Source: Arthrobacter sp. cf158
Lineage (GTDB): Bacteria > Actinomycetota > Actinomycetes > Actinomycetales > Micrococcaceae
Assembly (NCBI RefSeq): GCF_900106835.1
Contig: NZ_FNNR01000002.1
Location: 248,001 to 312,000, forward strand
Length of the DNA stretch: 64,000 bases
Direction: 5' to 3'
Of the stretch, positions 34,083 to 44,313 are shown in pieces. A program made the translations under genes and the position numbers. The first letter of the stretch is position 1, and every line of letters begins with the position of its first letter. The notes below the pieces were generated by a model, which searched no databases, was not told where the DNA came from, and worked only from the letters and a program-made list of their open reading frames with translations.

Positions 34083-35375
34083 CTAGAGTCGACCGGCAGC
34101 TTTGAGCCGGATATAAGTGTCAGCGAGCAGTGGAGGAACGTCCAGGGGCTCGGCGTCCACCACTTCGGCCCCAAGCTGACGCAGCTGCGCTGTGACGGCG
34201 GCGCGTTCCAAGAGGGCACGTTCGGCGGCCGCTGCCCGGAACACTTGGCTTGCCGTGGTTCGCTGTTCCTTCATCGCCCCCAACAATGGATCCCGAACCG
34301 AAGCCACAATCACGACGTGCTGCCGGGACAGTTGTGCCACGGTGGGGAGCAGACCTTCCTCGGGGGCGCCGCCGTCGAGCGCCGTCAAGAGCACCACCAA
34401 CGACCGGTGCGCCGACACGGCCCTGACCTGACCCGGAATCTGCTGCCAGTCCAGTTCGATCAGTTCAGCTTCCAGAGGGGCCATGGCCTGGACAAGCTGA
34501 CCCAGCAGATTGCCTTTGGACGCCGACTCAACGCGCGCGCGGAGCCGCCGGTCATAGGCAAGGAAGTCCACGCGGTCTCCGCCGCGTTCGGCCAGTACCG
34601 CAAGAAGCAGAGCCGCCTCAATCCCGGTGTCGAGGCGTGGCTCATCCTCGATTCTTGCTGCGGCAGTGCGTGAAGTGTCCAGCACGATGACAACGCGCCG
34701 GTCACGTTCGGGGCGCCATGTCCGAACCACTACGGAGGTGCGACGGGCAGTGGCTCGCCAGTCGATGGACCGGACGTCGTCGCCGCGGACGTAGTCTCGA
34801 AGGGAATCGAATTCTGTCCCGGCTCCGCGGATTTGCACAGCAGCCCGGCCATCCAATTCCCTGAGCTTGCGAAGCTTGGAGGGCAGGTGGCGCTTCGAAT
34901 GGAACGGCGGCAAGACCCGCAGCTGTCCGGGCAGCGGACGGGTGCGTTGCCGGGCGGCCAGACCCAACGGACCCAGAGAGCGGATGGTCACGTGCGGGCT
35001 CTCAAGGTCGCCCCGGCGCCGGGGGAACAAACCAACGGTCATTCGGCGACGTTCGCCCGGTGGCACCATAAGCGGCTGTGCCGGTCCGATAGCACCGGCT
35101 GATGGTTGCCATGCATCCCTGACCGTCGCCCGAAGCTTCTTCCGGGTGGGGTTGGTGACTGTCACAACAGATTCTGCTTTGCCTTCAAGCGTTACGTTGC
35201 CGGGTTGCCGGCGTGTCAGATCCAGCTTTGCCGGCGATGCCGCCAACAGCAGGTCAACGCTCAGCAGGAGCAATAAACCCAGGCCAACCAACAGAACCGT
35301 GATCCATGCAGGAAACATGACCAAGGGCACTAAACCCACGAGCGCCAGCACCACGAAACGCCCCGTGATGGCCAT
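34083..35375 (-). CDS. DUF58 domain (VWA-like) membrane protein
   Basis: A 430-residue protein. Two N-terminal hydrophobic helices (residues about 5-50) anchor it. The DUF58 signature RGDDVRSIDWRATARRTSVV is at about 194-213 and is followed by a VWA-like fold with VVIVLDTSRTAAARI as the metal-site strand. DUF58/VWA proteins work with MoxR AAA ATPases as chaperone-like pairs; the MoxR gene lies 32 bp upstream on the same strand. Confidence 0.9.
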   Translation of the reverse strand: MAITGRFVVLALVGLVPLVMFPAWITVLLVGLGLLLLLSVDLLLAASPAKLDLTRRQPGNVTLEGKAESVVTVTNPTRKKLRATVRDAWQPSAGAIGPAQPLMVPPGERRRMTVGLFPRRRGDLESPHVTIRSLGPLGLAARQRTRPLPGQLRVLPPFHSKRHLPSKLRKLRELDGRAAVQIRGAGTEFDSLRDYVRGDDVRSIDWRATARRTSVVVRTWRPERDRRVVIVLDTSRTAAARIEDEPRLDTGIEAALLLAVLAERGGDRVDFLAYDRRLRARVESASKGNLLGQLVQAMAPLEAELIELDWQQIPGQVRAVSAHRSLVVLLTALDGGAPEEGLLPTVAQLSRQHVVIVASVRDPLLGAMKEQRTTASQVFRAAAAERALLERAAVTAQLRQLGAEVVDAEPLDVPPLLADTYIRLKAAGRL

Positions 35376-35407
35376 TCAGGGCACCCTTCTGTACACCAAC
35401 AGCCGTG

Positions 35408-36493
35408 TCACCGCGGTACCGGAACCGATCCGAGGATGCTGCCCAGGATGTCATCCACCTGGATTCCATCCATCTGCGCTTCGGGACGCAGGCCAACCCT
35501 GTGACGAAGGCACGGCAACGACAAAGCCTTGACGTCGTCCGGGGTCACGAACGACCTTCCGGACAACCACGCCCACGCCTTGGAGGTGTTCAGCAGCGCG
35601 GTGGCGCCACGGGGAGAGACGCCCAACTGGAACGACGGAGCAGACCGGGTGGCGCGAACGATGTCCACGATGTAGGCAAGGATTTCCGGAGCAACAGCCA
35701 CCTGCGCCACTGCCGCTTGGGCGGCGGCAAGCTCGACGGCGCCAGCCACCGGCCGCACGCCGGCGGCCGACAGGTTCCGCGGATCAAAGCCGCTGGCATG
35801 GCGACGTATGACTTCGATTTCCTCTGCTCTTCCCGGCAACGGCATGGTCAGTTTGAGGAGGAACCGGTCCAACTGGGCCTCTGGCAGTGGATAGGTGCCT
35901 TCGTATTCAACGGGGTTTTGCGTGGCCGCCACAATGAAGGGAACCGGAAGCGGACGGGATACGCCATCCACCGAAACCTGTCGCTCTTCCATGGCTTCCA
36001 GAAGTGAGGCCTGGGTTTTGGGAGGGGTCCGGTTGATCTCGTCCGCGAGCATGATGTTGGTGAAGACAGGGCCTTCGCGGAACGTAAATTCGGACGAGTG
36101 GGCGTCATAGACGAGGGATCCGGTGACGTCGCCGGGCATGAGGTCCGGTGTGAACTGCACCCGCTTGGTATCCAGGCTCAAAGCGGTGGACAACGCCCTC
36201 ACCAGCAAGGTCTTCGCGACACCTGGAACGCCCTCAAGGAGGACATGTCCGCCGCAGAGCAAGGCGATGAGCATGCCAGTGACGGTGGGGTCCTGTCCCA
36301 CCACAGCCTTGGCAACTTCCGCCCGGACGTTGAGCAACGACTGCCGGGCGGGATCGTCAACCATCTCATGGTGCCCGTTGTGCGAGGCTTCGCCATGGTG
36401 GGGCATGCCGTACTGGTGTGTGCCCTGTTGGGCCGCCACACCGCCCGTGTATTGGCTGTTGCTGTCCGTGTAGCTGTTCGGCTGGTTGCTCAT
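35408..36493 (-). CDS. MoxR-family AAA ATPase
   Basis: A 361-residue AAA ATPase. After a 40-residue low-complexity His/Gln/Ser N-terminus, it has Walker A GVPGVAKT, Walker B MLADEINRTPPKTQASLLEA, sensor 1 VAATQNPVEYEGTYPLPEAQ and arginine-finger motif DRFLLKL, with the MoxR lid domain after. MoxR ATPases mature or activate VWA-domain partners. GGAGG lies upstream of ATG 36493, which overlaps the preceding DUF4350 stop (ATGA). Confidence 0.94.
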   Translation of the reverse strand: MSNQPNSYTDSNSQYTGGVAAQQGTHQYGMPHHGEASHNGHHEMVDDPARQSLLNVRAEVAKAVVGQDPTVTGMLIALLCGGHVLLEGVPGVAKTLLVRALSTALSLDTKRVQFTPDLMPGDVTGSLVYDAHSSEFTFREGPVFTNIMLADEINRTPPKTQASLLEAMEERQVSVDGVSRPLPVPFIVAATQNPVEYEGTYPLPEAQLDRFLLKLTMPLPGRAEEIEVIRRHASGFDPRNLSAAGVRPVAGAVELAAAQAAVAQVAVAPEILAYIVDIVRATRSAPSFQLGVSPRGATALLNTSKAWAWLSGRSFVTPDDVKALSLPCLRHRVGLRPEAQMDGIQVDDILGSILGSVPVPR

Positions 36494-37689
36494 CGGGCGG
36501 TCGCCTCCTGTTCTATTCGTTCGATCTGTTGTGCCCACTGCACCAGTTGTCCTTCGTCGGCAGGCATGAAGTCGATCAGGATGGATCGCACTTCCGGGGC
36601 TGGCCGGCCCAGGTGTTGGGCTGCCGCGGCCACAATTGAATCTTTGCCCGCATCCGCCCCGAGATTGAAGTGCCGGGCAAGACGCGCCAGGGTTCCGGCA
36701 CGCAGGTTGTCGGCAGCCCGATCAACAGCTCTCGAGTCCTGGTACAAGCGGGCCCTGCCTTCCGCCGTCTCCGCGGCTTTGACAAACACCGGAAGGGGCT
36801 CGAAAACCAGAGGACCCATACGCCGGCCCCGCCACATGATAGCCAAGAGCGCCACCACCGCCAACCATGGACCGGCGAAGGCCAGCCAGCGGGGAGCAAG
36901 TTCGTTGAGGGTGGGTGTGGAATCGTTCGCCGCAACATCCCGGACTCCCGGGGTGTACCAGACGAGGTCAGTGTTATTGCCCAGGGTGCGCAAGGCGAGG
37001 GCGGCGTTCCCTGACTCCGCGAGGTGCTGATTGTCTACCAGATCGGTGCTGCCGAGAACTATCACCCGGCCATCGGATGAGGATGCGTAGAGTCCGGGCC
37101 CGTTGTCCCTGACGGCATAGCAGACTGTTGGGCCGGCATAGATTGAGCCTTGCGCCGACACACGCCCTGCTGCCTGCGCATCGTCCTGGGCGCAGGCAGG
37201 CTCCAGTTCGGTGGTCGCTTCAGGAACCACGCCACCAGGCCGGAATTCCGCTTCGAGGCCGTTGAGAGTCCTGAGCCGTGGCGTGATCACCACCAAGCGA
37301 TCAGCCGCCGCAGTCAAGTCCGCTATCTGGGAGCCGTCCAGAAATCCGCGGGGGTCATAGAGAAGGACTGTGGATTCGGCATTTCCCGACAACGCTGCCA
37401 AGGTCTCGTCGAGGGAGTCTGTCGGGGTGACGTTGACCCCGTGTCTGCCCAGGATCTCGGCCACGGCCATGGCCCCATCCGGAGCTGGGTTACGGGCAGA
37501 CAACGTCCGTGCATCCTTGGTGCCGGCAAGATTGGCGATGGCAAGGTATGCCACCAGGCCAAGCAGCAGGGTACAGATCGCAATCCACGCCAGGCGCTTC
37601 CTGAACCAGGACTTGAAACCCTGGCCTGGGCCATTCAAGGGAGTTACCTCGTCAGGGCGCTTCATCGCCTCCTTGGCAGCCACTGTCAT
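36490..37689 (-). CDS. DUF4350 domain membrane protein
   Basis: A 399-residue protein with two membrane helices, near residues 30-50 (AWIAICTLLLGLVAYLAIAN) and 270-290 (FAGPWLAVVALLAIMW). The loop between them is the DUF4350 domain (GAMAVAEILGRHGVNVTPTD), predicted outside the membrane. A cytoplasmic helical tail follows. Family function is unknown, but it recurs between DUF4129 and MoxR genes in actinobacteria. It overlaps both neighbours by four bases. Confidence 0.9.
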   Translation of the reverse strand: MTVAAKEAMKRPDEVTPLNGPGQGFKSWFRKRLAWIAICTLLLGLVAYLAIANLAGTKDARTLSARNPAPDGAMAVAEILGRHGVNVTPTDSLDETLAALSGNAESTVLLYDPRGFLDGSQIADLTAAADRLVVITPRLRTLNGLEAEFRPGGVVPEATTELEPACAQDDAQAAGRVSAQGSIYAGPTVCYAVRDNGPGLYASSSDGRVIVLGSTDLVDNQHLAESGNAALALRTLGNNTDLVWYTPGVRDVAANDSTPTLNELAPRWLAFAGPWLAVVALLAIMWRGRRMGPLVFEPLPVFVKAAETAEGRARLYQDSRAVDRAADNLRAGTLARLARHFNLGADAGKDSIVAAAAQHLGRPAPEVRSILIDFMPADEGQLVQWAQQIERIEQEATAR

Positions 37690-38378
37690 CGGGGCACCGC
37701 GAATCCGGCGGTGGCATGGCCCGCGAAGTCGGGCTTCAGTGCGAGGATATCGGCATCCAACTGGCGGATAGCAGCGTAATCGGCGTTCGTTGCGCCCTGC
37801 TCGCCGTAGCGCACAGCATCGAAAACGCGCGCGGCGGAGTCGAGCCGGGATTGGGCGGTGCCAAACACCGTCCCCAGCTGCCCGGCAGCCTCATCGGCAG
37901 TCCTCCCGGCGCGGACGTCAATGACGTCCCTCTCTTCGGCGGAGCGGACCACCGCGCGGAATTGATCGACGACGGCGGCAGGCCAGTCGCCGTCGTCGGC
38001 TGCCTGTGCAGCCCGTGTCCGGTAAGCATCAGCATCGAGAGTGGCGTCTTCCCCGTAGATGTCCGCCGTGGCCGCCTTTCTGCGGGCATTCAGGCGTGGA
38101 CGGACCACCACGATGGCCACGACCAGCAGGGCTACGGCCAGAGCAACAATAAGGGGAATCGCAAAGTTAGGTCCGGCGCCGGTTCCGTCCCCCTCCAAAG
38201 AGGACAACCAGTCCATGAAATCGCGCCAGAGCTGGTCCAGCCAGCCGGGCCGGGCATCAGGGTATTGGGGCTTGGAAAGTTCTTCAGCAGCCCAGCGCCG
38301 CGCTTCCTCGCGGTCCGGGGTTACGGGAGGTTCCATGACTGCCAAAGGTGCGGTGAAATCCCGGATCGTCCCGCTCAT
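37686..38378 (-). CDS. DUF4129 domain membrane protein
   Basis: A 230-residue protein. Residues about 25-70 are an amphipathic segment (REEARRWAAEELSKPQYPDA), a transmembrane helix follows near residues 74-97 (IPLIVALAVALLVVAIVVV), and the C-terminal DUF4129 helical domain is cytoplasmic. DUF4129 is often fused to transglutaminase-like proteins or found beside MoxR/DUF58 genes. ATG 38378 overlaps the stop of the upstream gene by four bases, which settles the start. Confidence 0.88.
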   Translation of the reverse strand: MSGTIRDFTAPLAVMEPPVTPDREEARRWAAEELSKPQYPDARPGWLDQLWRDFMDWLSSLEGDGTGAGPNFAIPLIVALAVALLVVAIVVVRPRLNARRKAATADIYGEDATLDADAYRTRAAQAADDGDWPAAVVDQFRAVVRSAEERDVIDVRAGRTADEAAGQLGTVFGTAQSRLDSAARVFDAVRYGEQGATNADYAAIRQLDADILALKPDFAGHATAGFAVPR

Positions 38379-39685
38379 GCGGGGGGCCGCTGCCCGGGGA
38401 ATGCGGACGGAAATGGTCCACCGTTCGGGGGCCAAACATTGCCGGGATGGACGGACGGTGCACCTGGAATTCCGTCCGGATCGGCGTCGGTTTCCATCAG
38501 GCGCAGCAGCTCAACATCCAAGCCATCACGGCGCATTCGCAGATCCATGTAGATCAATGCGAAAACGGAGGCCTGGAAGGCGAACGTCACAGAGCCCACC
38601 AATGCTGCAACCGCGGACGAAATCACTGTGGAGAGCACTAAAGCGGAGGCGAGCGATTCCTGGTCCGGGTGCGGTGACACTACTCCACCGATTGCGGTTG
38701 CAGCAAAGGAAACAGGGATCTGCACAATCTGGGCAATGACAGCCACCATGATGGCCACCACCAGAGTGATACCGAAAATGCGCCACCAATTATTCTTTGT
38801 CAGCTGCCAGGAGCGGAGGAGACCGTCATAGACGCCGGTCCGCTCCACCACAATGGCCGCCGGAGCCAACATCAGCTTTAGTCCGATCCAGACGAACAGC
38901 ACGATGGAACCCAGGCCCAGGGGCAGGACAATGAGCAGTGCCCCAGGACCCATTGCGGTAAACAGAAGTACTGCTATCCCCACCACTGCAGCTGCGCCCA
39001 ACAGGCCCCCGAGGGTCAAGAGCACGGCAATGCCCAGCAAGGGCAGGATTCTGCGTCCGGCAAGTTTCCACATCTGTTTGAACCCTGTCCGCCGATTGAG
39101 GACGGACCGGGCCACAGGAACCACCAGCACGCCCTGCAGGACCGAGCCAAGGAAACCCACCAGCACTGAGACACCCAAAGTTCCAGCCACGAAGGCAAGG
39201 ATGGGCCCCATGGCTTCGGTGAACTCCTCTTCCGTGCTGACGGCTTCCATGGACATCGACAACTGGAACGCTCCCAGGGTGACGACCCCTGCAAAGATTG
39301 CCCCGAGGGCCTGCACGATCAGGGCGGATCCAAACATGGAGGCAGCATTGCGGCGGATCGTCTGGAAGGAGCCATCCAGAATTTCACCAAACTGGAGCGG
39401 ACGCAGGGGAATCACGCCCGGCTTGGGGGGAGCGATGTAAAGGGGCTGTCCATAGGGAGGTCCCGGGGGCCACCCCTGCGCAGACTGGCCCTGGGGAAAC
39501 TGTCCACCACTGTGCGGAGCTGCCCAGGCAGGCGGACCACCCCACTGGGGTTGGTTGCCCCATGCTGGCTGACCGCCTGGCTGGGGTTGGTTGCCCCATG
39601 CTGGCTGACCGCCTGGCTGGGGTTGGTTGCCCCATGCTGGCTGACCGCCTGGCGTTGCATTCTGGTGATGCTCTGGTTGCGACAC
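38375..39685 (-). CDS. Membrane protein, glycerophosphodiester phosphodiesterase membrane-domain type
   Basis: A 436-residue multi-pass protein with about six to seven helices between residues 110 and 390. LRPLQFGEILDGSFQTIRRN at the entry to the membrane domain is typical of the family annotated as the GDPD membrane domain, though no phosphodiesterase catalytic domain is present. The N-terminal 90 residues are Gly/Pro/Gln-rich and start with three 12-residue repeats. It heads the minus-strand operon (membrane protein, DUF4129, DUF4350, MoxR, DUF58, DUF4166) and is divergent from mtrA. Confidence 0.88.
   Translation of the reverse strand: MSQPEHHQNATPGGQPAWGNQPQPGGQPAWGNQPQPGGQPAWGNQPQWGGPPAWAAPHSGGQFPQGQSAQGWPPGPPYGQPLYIAPPKPGVIPLRPLQFGEILDGSFQTIRRNAASMFGSALIVQALGAIFAGVVTLGAFQLSMSMEAVSTEEEFTEAMGPILAFVAGTLGVSVLVGFLGSVLQGVLVVPVARSVLNRRTGFKQMWKLAGRRILPLLGIAVLLTLGGLLGAAAVVGIAVLLFTAMGPGALLIVLPLGLGSIVLFVWIGLKLMLAPAAIVVERTGVYDGLLRSWQLTKNNWWRIFGITLVVAIMVAVIAQIVQIPVSFAATAIGGVVSPHPDQESLASALVLSTVISSAVAALVGSVTFAFQASVFALIYMDLRMRRDGLDVELLRLMETDADPDGIPGAPSVHPGNVWPPNGGPFPSAFPGQRPPA
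39542..39649 (-). repeat. Three 36-bp coding repeats (GGQPAWGNQPQP)
   Basis: Residues 13-48 of the membrane protein are three near-identical 12-residue units. The DNA is nearly identical copy to copy, which suggests slippage-prone length variation. Confidence 0.9.
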
Positions 39686-39906
39686 GCTATCCTCCCCATA
39701 TGACCCGGTCCACCGGCGTCAGACGTCCCCCACAGGACCTTCGCACCCAGCCTATAGTCCCACCGTCGTCCCTCCTAGCCTGCCGCCAGGTTGGTTCGGC
39801 AGACGGGTCCGCGGCGCAGTGCAGTACGGTGGAATTGCCCTTGGGGCGCCATGCCGGGCGCCGTGCCCAACGGGACAAAGACTTGGTGATAAGGGAATAT
39901 ATAACT

Positions 39907-40581
39907 ATGAAGGCACGCATTCTGGTAGTTGACGACGACGAAGCACTCGCAGAGATGATTGGCATCGTACTGCGCAATGATGGCTTCGAGCCGGTGTTCT
40001 GCGCAGATGGCGGCCAGGCTCTGGAGATCTTCCGCTCTTCCAAGCCGGACTTGGTCCTGCTTGACCTGATGCTGCCGGGCTCAGACGGCATCGAGGTGTG
40101 CCGTCAGATCCGCGGGGAGTCGGACGTTCCCATCGTCATGCTCACCGCGAAGTCCGACACTTCGGATGTGGTCAGGGGCCTTGAATCAGGTGCCGATGAC
40201 TATGTGCCCAAGCCTTTCAAGCCTGCGGAGCTGGTGGCACGCGTTCGCGCCAGGCTACGCCCCGGCGACCAGAAGGCCCCCGAAACCTTGCGGATTGCTG
40301 ACGTGACTATCGACGTCGCAGGTCACTTGGTGACCCGCGGAGGCGAACGTATCTCGCTGACGCCCCTTGAGTTCGACCTTCTGGTGGCCTTGGCGCGCAA
40401 GCCGTGGCAAGTGTTTACCCGTGAACTTCTCCTGGAACAGGTCTGGGGGTATCGCCATGCCGCTGACACACGCCTGGTCAATGTTCACGTCCAGCGCCTG
40501 CGCTCCAAGATTGAACGTGATCCGGAAGCGCCCGAGGTTGTTTTGACGGTGCGTGGTGTCGGATATAAAGCAGGTTCCTGA
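39907..40581 (+). CDS. mtrA: Response regulator MtrA
   Basis: A 224-residue OmpR-type regulator. The receiver domain has acidic residues DDDE at 9-12, phospho-acceptor Asp53 (LLDLMLPG) and the K of KPFKPAEL. The winged-helix domain follows from about 130 with VNVHVQRLRSKIERDPEAPE. MtrA is an essential actinobacterial regulator of cell division, peptidoglycan hydrolases and replication timing. The mtrB and lpqB genes next to it confirm the identity. ATG 39907 has AAGGGA about ten bases upstream; the open frame to 39298 is not coding. Confidence 0.97.
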   Translation: MKARILVVDDDEALAEMIGIVLRNDGFEPVFCADGGQALEIFRSSKPDLVLLDLMLPGSDGIEVCRQIRGESDVPIVMLTAKSDTSDVVRGLESGADDYVPKPFKPAELVARVRARLRPGDQKAPETLRIADVTIDVAGHLVTRGGERISLTPLEFDLLVALARKPWQVFTRELLLEQVWGYRHAADTRLVNVHVQRLRSKIERDPEAPEVVLTVRGVGYKAGS

Positions 40582-42517
40582 GTCCCCGGCCGGACAGGCC
40601 GGCACGGTGGATGAGAACCTCAGCCCCGGAGGTTCAGACCCGGCCGGCGAACAGCAGGTGACGCCGGCTCCGTCAACGACCCCCCAGCCGTCTCCTGAGC
40701 GACCTGCCCGGCAGGTTCGAAACATGCCCTGGCTCCTGTCCCGGGCCCGGATTTGGACACGCCGGGGACTCATCCTCGTGTTGAGGGTCTCACGGTTGGT
40801 CTCCATCGGTGTGCGGCAGATCAGGCCGGGTCTTCGCTATCTATGGCGCTCATTGCTACGGCGCTGGCGGCGGTCCTTGGAGTTTCGGACAGTCCTGACC
40901 ACATTGCTTCTGGCAGTGACATCCTTCGCGATTGTTGGTGCATATCTGTCCAATCAAATCGCCAACAACCTCTTCCAAGAGCGTCTTGTGCAGGCGGAGT
41001 CCGAGTCGCGCTACAACGTCAAACAAGTCCAGGACACGTTCGACGGCGCACAAGTCACCGACCAGTCCAGCGTTATCACGTTGGTGTATGACACCTTGAC
41101 CGCAGTCGAGGGCCGTGGCTCGGTGATCCAGCGCCGATACGTTTTTGAGGCGAAACCGGAGCAAACCAAGCCACGAAACCGTTGGGTAGAGTCCCGTGCG
41201 TCGGATCAACTCACGGTCCGCGTCATTCCGCCGGAGCTGCGAAAGGCCGTCCAGGAAGGTGGGAAGCAACAGTTCTGGGCGTCCACACAGTTTCCCGTAG
41301 GCAATGAGGACCGTCCAGGCATAGCCGTGGGCAACATGGTGACCTTCAACGGCACGTCTTATGAGCTCTACTTGATCTACGACCTCAATACGGCTCAACA
41401 AACGCTGAACGAGATCCAGAACGTGCTCTGGGCGGGCGGTGCGGCCCTGGTCCTCATGATCGGTGCGATTGCTTGGTACGTGACGCGCAATGTGGTCAGT
41501 CCCGTCAGCCATGCTGCGGTGGTCTCGGAAAAACTCGCGGCGGGCCAACTCCAGGAACGCATGGTGGTCAAGGGCGAAGACGAGGTTGCCAGGCTTGGTG
41601 CCTCCTTCAACCACATGGCTGCCAGTCTCCAGGAGCAGATCACGCAGCTGGCCACACTCTCCCAAATGCAGCAGCGGTTCGTCTCCGACGTGTCCCATGA
41701 ACTGCGCACGCCGCTCACGACTGTCCGGATGGCAGCTGAGGTCCTGTTCGAAGCGCGGGAGGACTTCGACCCTATGAACAAGAGATCGGCAGAGCTGCTC
41801 TATCACCAAGTGGAGCGCTTCCAGTCGTTGCTGTCCGATCTCCTCGAGATCTCGAGATTCGACGCCGGTGCCGCTGTTCTCGACGCAGAACCGCAGGACA
41901 TTTTCCAAGTGATTTCGCACGTCATGGAAGGTGCATCGCCTGTGGCGGCGGAGTACGGTTCGGACGTCCGGTTGAATGCCAGGCAGAAGAGCATTGTGGT
42001 GGAGATGGATTCGCGAAGGATAGACCGCATCCTCCGCAATTTGCTCCTCAATGCGCTGGAACACGGCGAGGGAAGGCCGATCCTTATTTCTGTCGCGGCA
42101 AACCACGACGCCGTTGCCGTCTCGGTAAGGGACCATGGCATAGGTATGAGCCAGGCCGAAGCCGCCCGGGTCTTCGACCGTTTCTGGCGGGCAGACCCTG
42201 CACGGGCGCGCACCACGGGCGGCAGCGGGCTCGGCCTTTCGATTGCGGCTGAGGACACCAAGCTGCACAACGGTTGGCTGCAGGCATGGGGCCGAAAAGG
42301 ATCGGGGTCAAACTTCCGGTTGACGCTGCCTCTCCGGCAAGGAGGCACTATCGTCAAGTCACCTCTGCAGCTCGAACCGGCTGACATTGAATTCCCGGGT
42401 ACTGCTCGCGAGCGCCAGATGCTCGTTCTGGGTACCGACCCCGGGACTCCGCCTCAAAGATCCCAGGCTGCTGCGGGACTGGACACTCCGGACGCTGTCG
42501 AAGGAGAGGACAGGTGA
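40553..42517 (+). CDS. mtrB: Sensor histidine kinase MtrB
   Basis: A 654-residue membrane sensor kinase. Helices lie at about residues 115-140 ([20 protein letters not shown]) and 285-310, with an extracytoplasmic domain between. HAMP follows, then HisKA with phospho-His382 ([11 protein letters not shown]) and a HATPase domain with N and G boxes ([22 protein letters not shown]). It controls MtrA and is modulated by LpqB. The GTG start at 40553 overlaps mtrA by 29 bp; GTG 40607 is an alternative. A low-complexity Pro/Ser N-terminus makes the exact start uncertain. Confidence 0.95.
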   Translation: MVSDIKQVPESPAGQAGTVDENLSPGGSDPAGEQQVTPAPSTTPQPSPERPARQVRNMPWLLSRARIWTRRGLILVLRVSRLVSIGVRQIRPGLRYLWRSLLRRWRRSLEFRTVLTTLLLAVTSFAIVGAYLSNQIANNLFQERLVQAESESRYNVKQVQDTFDGAQVTDQSSVITLVYDTLTAVEGRGSVIQRRYVFEAKPEQTKPRNRWVESRASDQLTVRVIPPELRKAVQEGGKQQFWASTQFPVGNEDRPGIAVGNMVTFNGTSYELYLIYDLNTAQQTLNEIQNVLWAGGAALVLMIGAIAWYVTRNVVSPVSHAAVVSEKLAAGQLQERMVVKGEDEVARLGASFNHMAASLQEQITQLATLSQMQQRFVSDVSHELRTPLTTVRMAAEVLFEAREDFDPMNKRSAELLYHQVERFQSLLSDLLEISRFDAGAAVLDAEPQDIFQVISHVMEGASPVAAEYGSDVRLNARQKSIVVEMDSRRIDRILRNLLLNALEHGEGRPILISVAANHDAVAVSVRDHGIGMSQAEAARVFDRFWRADPARARTTGGSGLGLSIAAEDTKLHNGWLQAWGRKGSGSNFRLTLPLRQGGTIVKSPLQLEPADIEFPGTARERQMLVLGTDPGTPPQRSQAAAGLDTPDAVEGEDR

Positions 42518-44232
42518 GTATGGTGCGTATCCGGCGCCAGCGCGCCGTCGTCGCCATGATGGCGTTGTTGCTGGTCTTCCTGGCTTCCTGCGCGCAGATT
42601 CCCCGCTCAGGCCCCGTCGGCAAGAGTAAAGACGAAGGCGCAGGCAATCCCAACGCACCGGTCTTCTTTCCTGCTGCCCCGCGCGCGGGCTCCAGCCCGG
42701 AGACTGTGATAGAGGATTTCTACATGGCCGGCAGCGGCTATGAGGACGATTACCCCGTGGCTCGCCAGTACCTGACACAAGCACAATCCGTGACGTGGAA
42801 ACCCGACAAACGAGCCATCGTTTTCCGCGAGGCACAGGTCGTTAAGGCTGCGGGAGAAAACGAATATCTCTACGAACTGGACCTCGCCTATTCGGTGGAT
42901 GCCGACGGCGTTGCTACTCAGTTCCCTCCGGGAACCAAGGAGACCATCCCCCTGACGCTTGAACAGGTGGAGGGGGAGTGGAGGATCTCCAAGGTGCCGG
43001 ATGGCACGGCCATTCCGGAGGAAACATTCAAGGTGATTTACGGGGCATTTCCCATCTACTTCTATGACCCGACGTTCACCTATGCGGTGCCCGACTACAG
43101 GTGGTTCATCAAGAAGAACACCGTTAAGTCCATGACCAGTGCCCTGCTTGCCGGCCCGGCACCTTATCTGCGAGGTGCCGTCGTCAGTGCCTTCCCGTCG
43201 GGGATGAAGCTGGCCCGTGAATCAGTGCCGGTGGTTTCCGGCGCAGCCCAGGTGGACTTGTCCGCCAAGGAACTTTTTGACGCATCGGCAGAGGATCGCC
43301 AGAGAATACAGAACCAATTGGCCCTGACGTTCCGGAGCCAGCCCGACGTCATCAATGTCCAGTTGCGCGCCGACCAGGATCTTGTCCGCGTAGAAGACAA
43401 CGGGACGGTGTTGCCCCCGGTTGTGGACAAGAGTGTTCCTGCCCGCCAAATCGCGGTCAGCAACGGTGATTTGGCGCGTTATGAGAACAACAGGATTACT
43501 CCGCTGCCGGACATCCAGTCGGTGGTGGGACTGGGACCGCATGCGCCGGCGGAGTCGCCCGTTTCCCAAACGGCTGCATTCCTCAACGGCGACAAGACCA
43601 CGTTGTACTCGATCGAGCCAGGACAGCCTGCCAGGCAGCTGACCACCAGGAGTACCTTGACGGGTCCTTCGTTCAGCCCCCACGACTGGGTCTGGACTGC
43701 GGGACCGGGAGCCAACGGGGCCGCCGAAGTTGTGGTGTTTAAGCCAACTGGCGTCGCACCCGGCATGGCTGTTCCCAGTGTCACCATGACCCCTTCGTGG
43801 CTGTCCGGCAGGACCGTCAAAGACTTCAGGGTTTCCCGCGAGGGCACAAGGGCGCTGGTGATTTCCGAGGCGAACGGGAAGTCTGCGGTACAGGTAACTG
43901 GAATAGTCCGGAATCCTGATGGCGTTCCCAAGGATCTCACTACGCCTATTACCTTGCTCAGCAGTGTGGCAGCTGACCAAGGAGCGTGGGTCAACGGCTC
44001 TACTGTTGCGGTGATGGCCAGTTCGGCGACCGCCACGGTGGTTCCGGAATTGCTGTCCCTGTCATCCGGTGAACCGCAGCAGCTGGCACCATGGGACGGT
44101 CTGACCAGCCTCAGCGCTGGAAACGGTTCCGAGCAAATTTTCGGGCAGTCTGATGCCGGCATCTTCCAACGCGTTGGAAACGGCTGGGAGCTCCAGTTGA
44201 AAGGACCCACGGAGCCGGCTTTCCCAGGCTGA
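42514..44232 (+). CDS. lpqB: Lipoprotein LpqB
   Basis: A 572-residue lipoprotein. A signal peptide ends in the lipobox LASC (Cys near residue 27). A GerMN domain lies at about 195-300 ([20 protein letters not shown]), followed by the LpqB beta-propeller domain. LpqB binds the sensor domain of MtrB and tunes MtrA phosphorylation. GTG 42514 overlaps the mtrB stop by four bases, so the three genes are one operon. Confidence 0.95.
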   Translation: MSMVRIRRQRAVVAMMALLLVFLASCAQIPRSGPVGKSKDEGAGNPNAPVFFPAAPRAGSSPETVIEDFYMAGSGYEDDYPVARQYLTQAQSVTWKPDKRAIVFREAQVVKAAGENEYLYELDLAYSVDADGVATQFPPGTKETIPLTLEQVEGEWRISKVPDGTAIPEETFKVIYGAFPIYFYDPTFTYAVPDYRWFIKKNTVKSMTSALLAGPAPYLRGAVVSAFPSGMKLARESVPVVSGAAQVDLSAKELFDASAEDRQRIQNQLALTFRSQPDVINVQLRADQDLVRVEDNGTVLPPVVDKSVPARQIAVSNGDLARYENNRITPLPDIQSVVGLGPHAPAESPVSQTAAFLNGDKTTLYSIEPGQPARQLTTRSTLTGPSFSPHDWVWTAGPGANGAAEVVVFKPTGVAPGMAVPSVTMTPSWLSGRTVKDFRVSREGTRALVISEANGKSAVQVTGIVRNPDGVPKDLTTPITLLSSVAADQGAWVNGSTVAVMASSATATVVPELLSLSSGEPQQLAPWDGLTSLSAGNGSEQIFGQSDAGIFQRVGNGWELQLKGPTEPAFPG

Positions 44233-44313
44233 TCAGCGTCAAGTGGGGTGCTCCGGTTGTCCACATGTGGCGCCGCATGGCTATTGCCTGCGAAGGCGAA
44301 GAGGCAGGCTGAG

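Noticed and set aside
33729-34673. A 314-codon plus-strand frame opposite the DUF4166/DUF58 genes
   Set aside because: Arg/Gly-rich shadow without a domain; both minus-strand genes are well supported.
39298-39906. Upstream extension of the mtrA frame
   Set aside because: It would add 203 residues of low-complexity sequence overlapping the divergent gene; MtrA homologues start at ATG 39907.
40856-42268. A 470-codon minus-strand frame opposite mtrB
   Set aside because: Shadow of the mtrB coding sequence; no domain or ribosome site.
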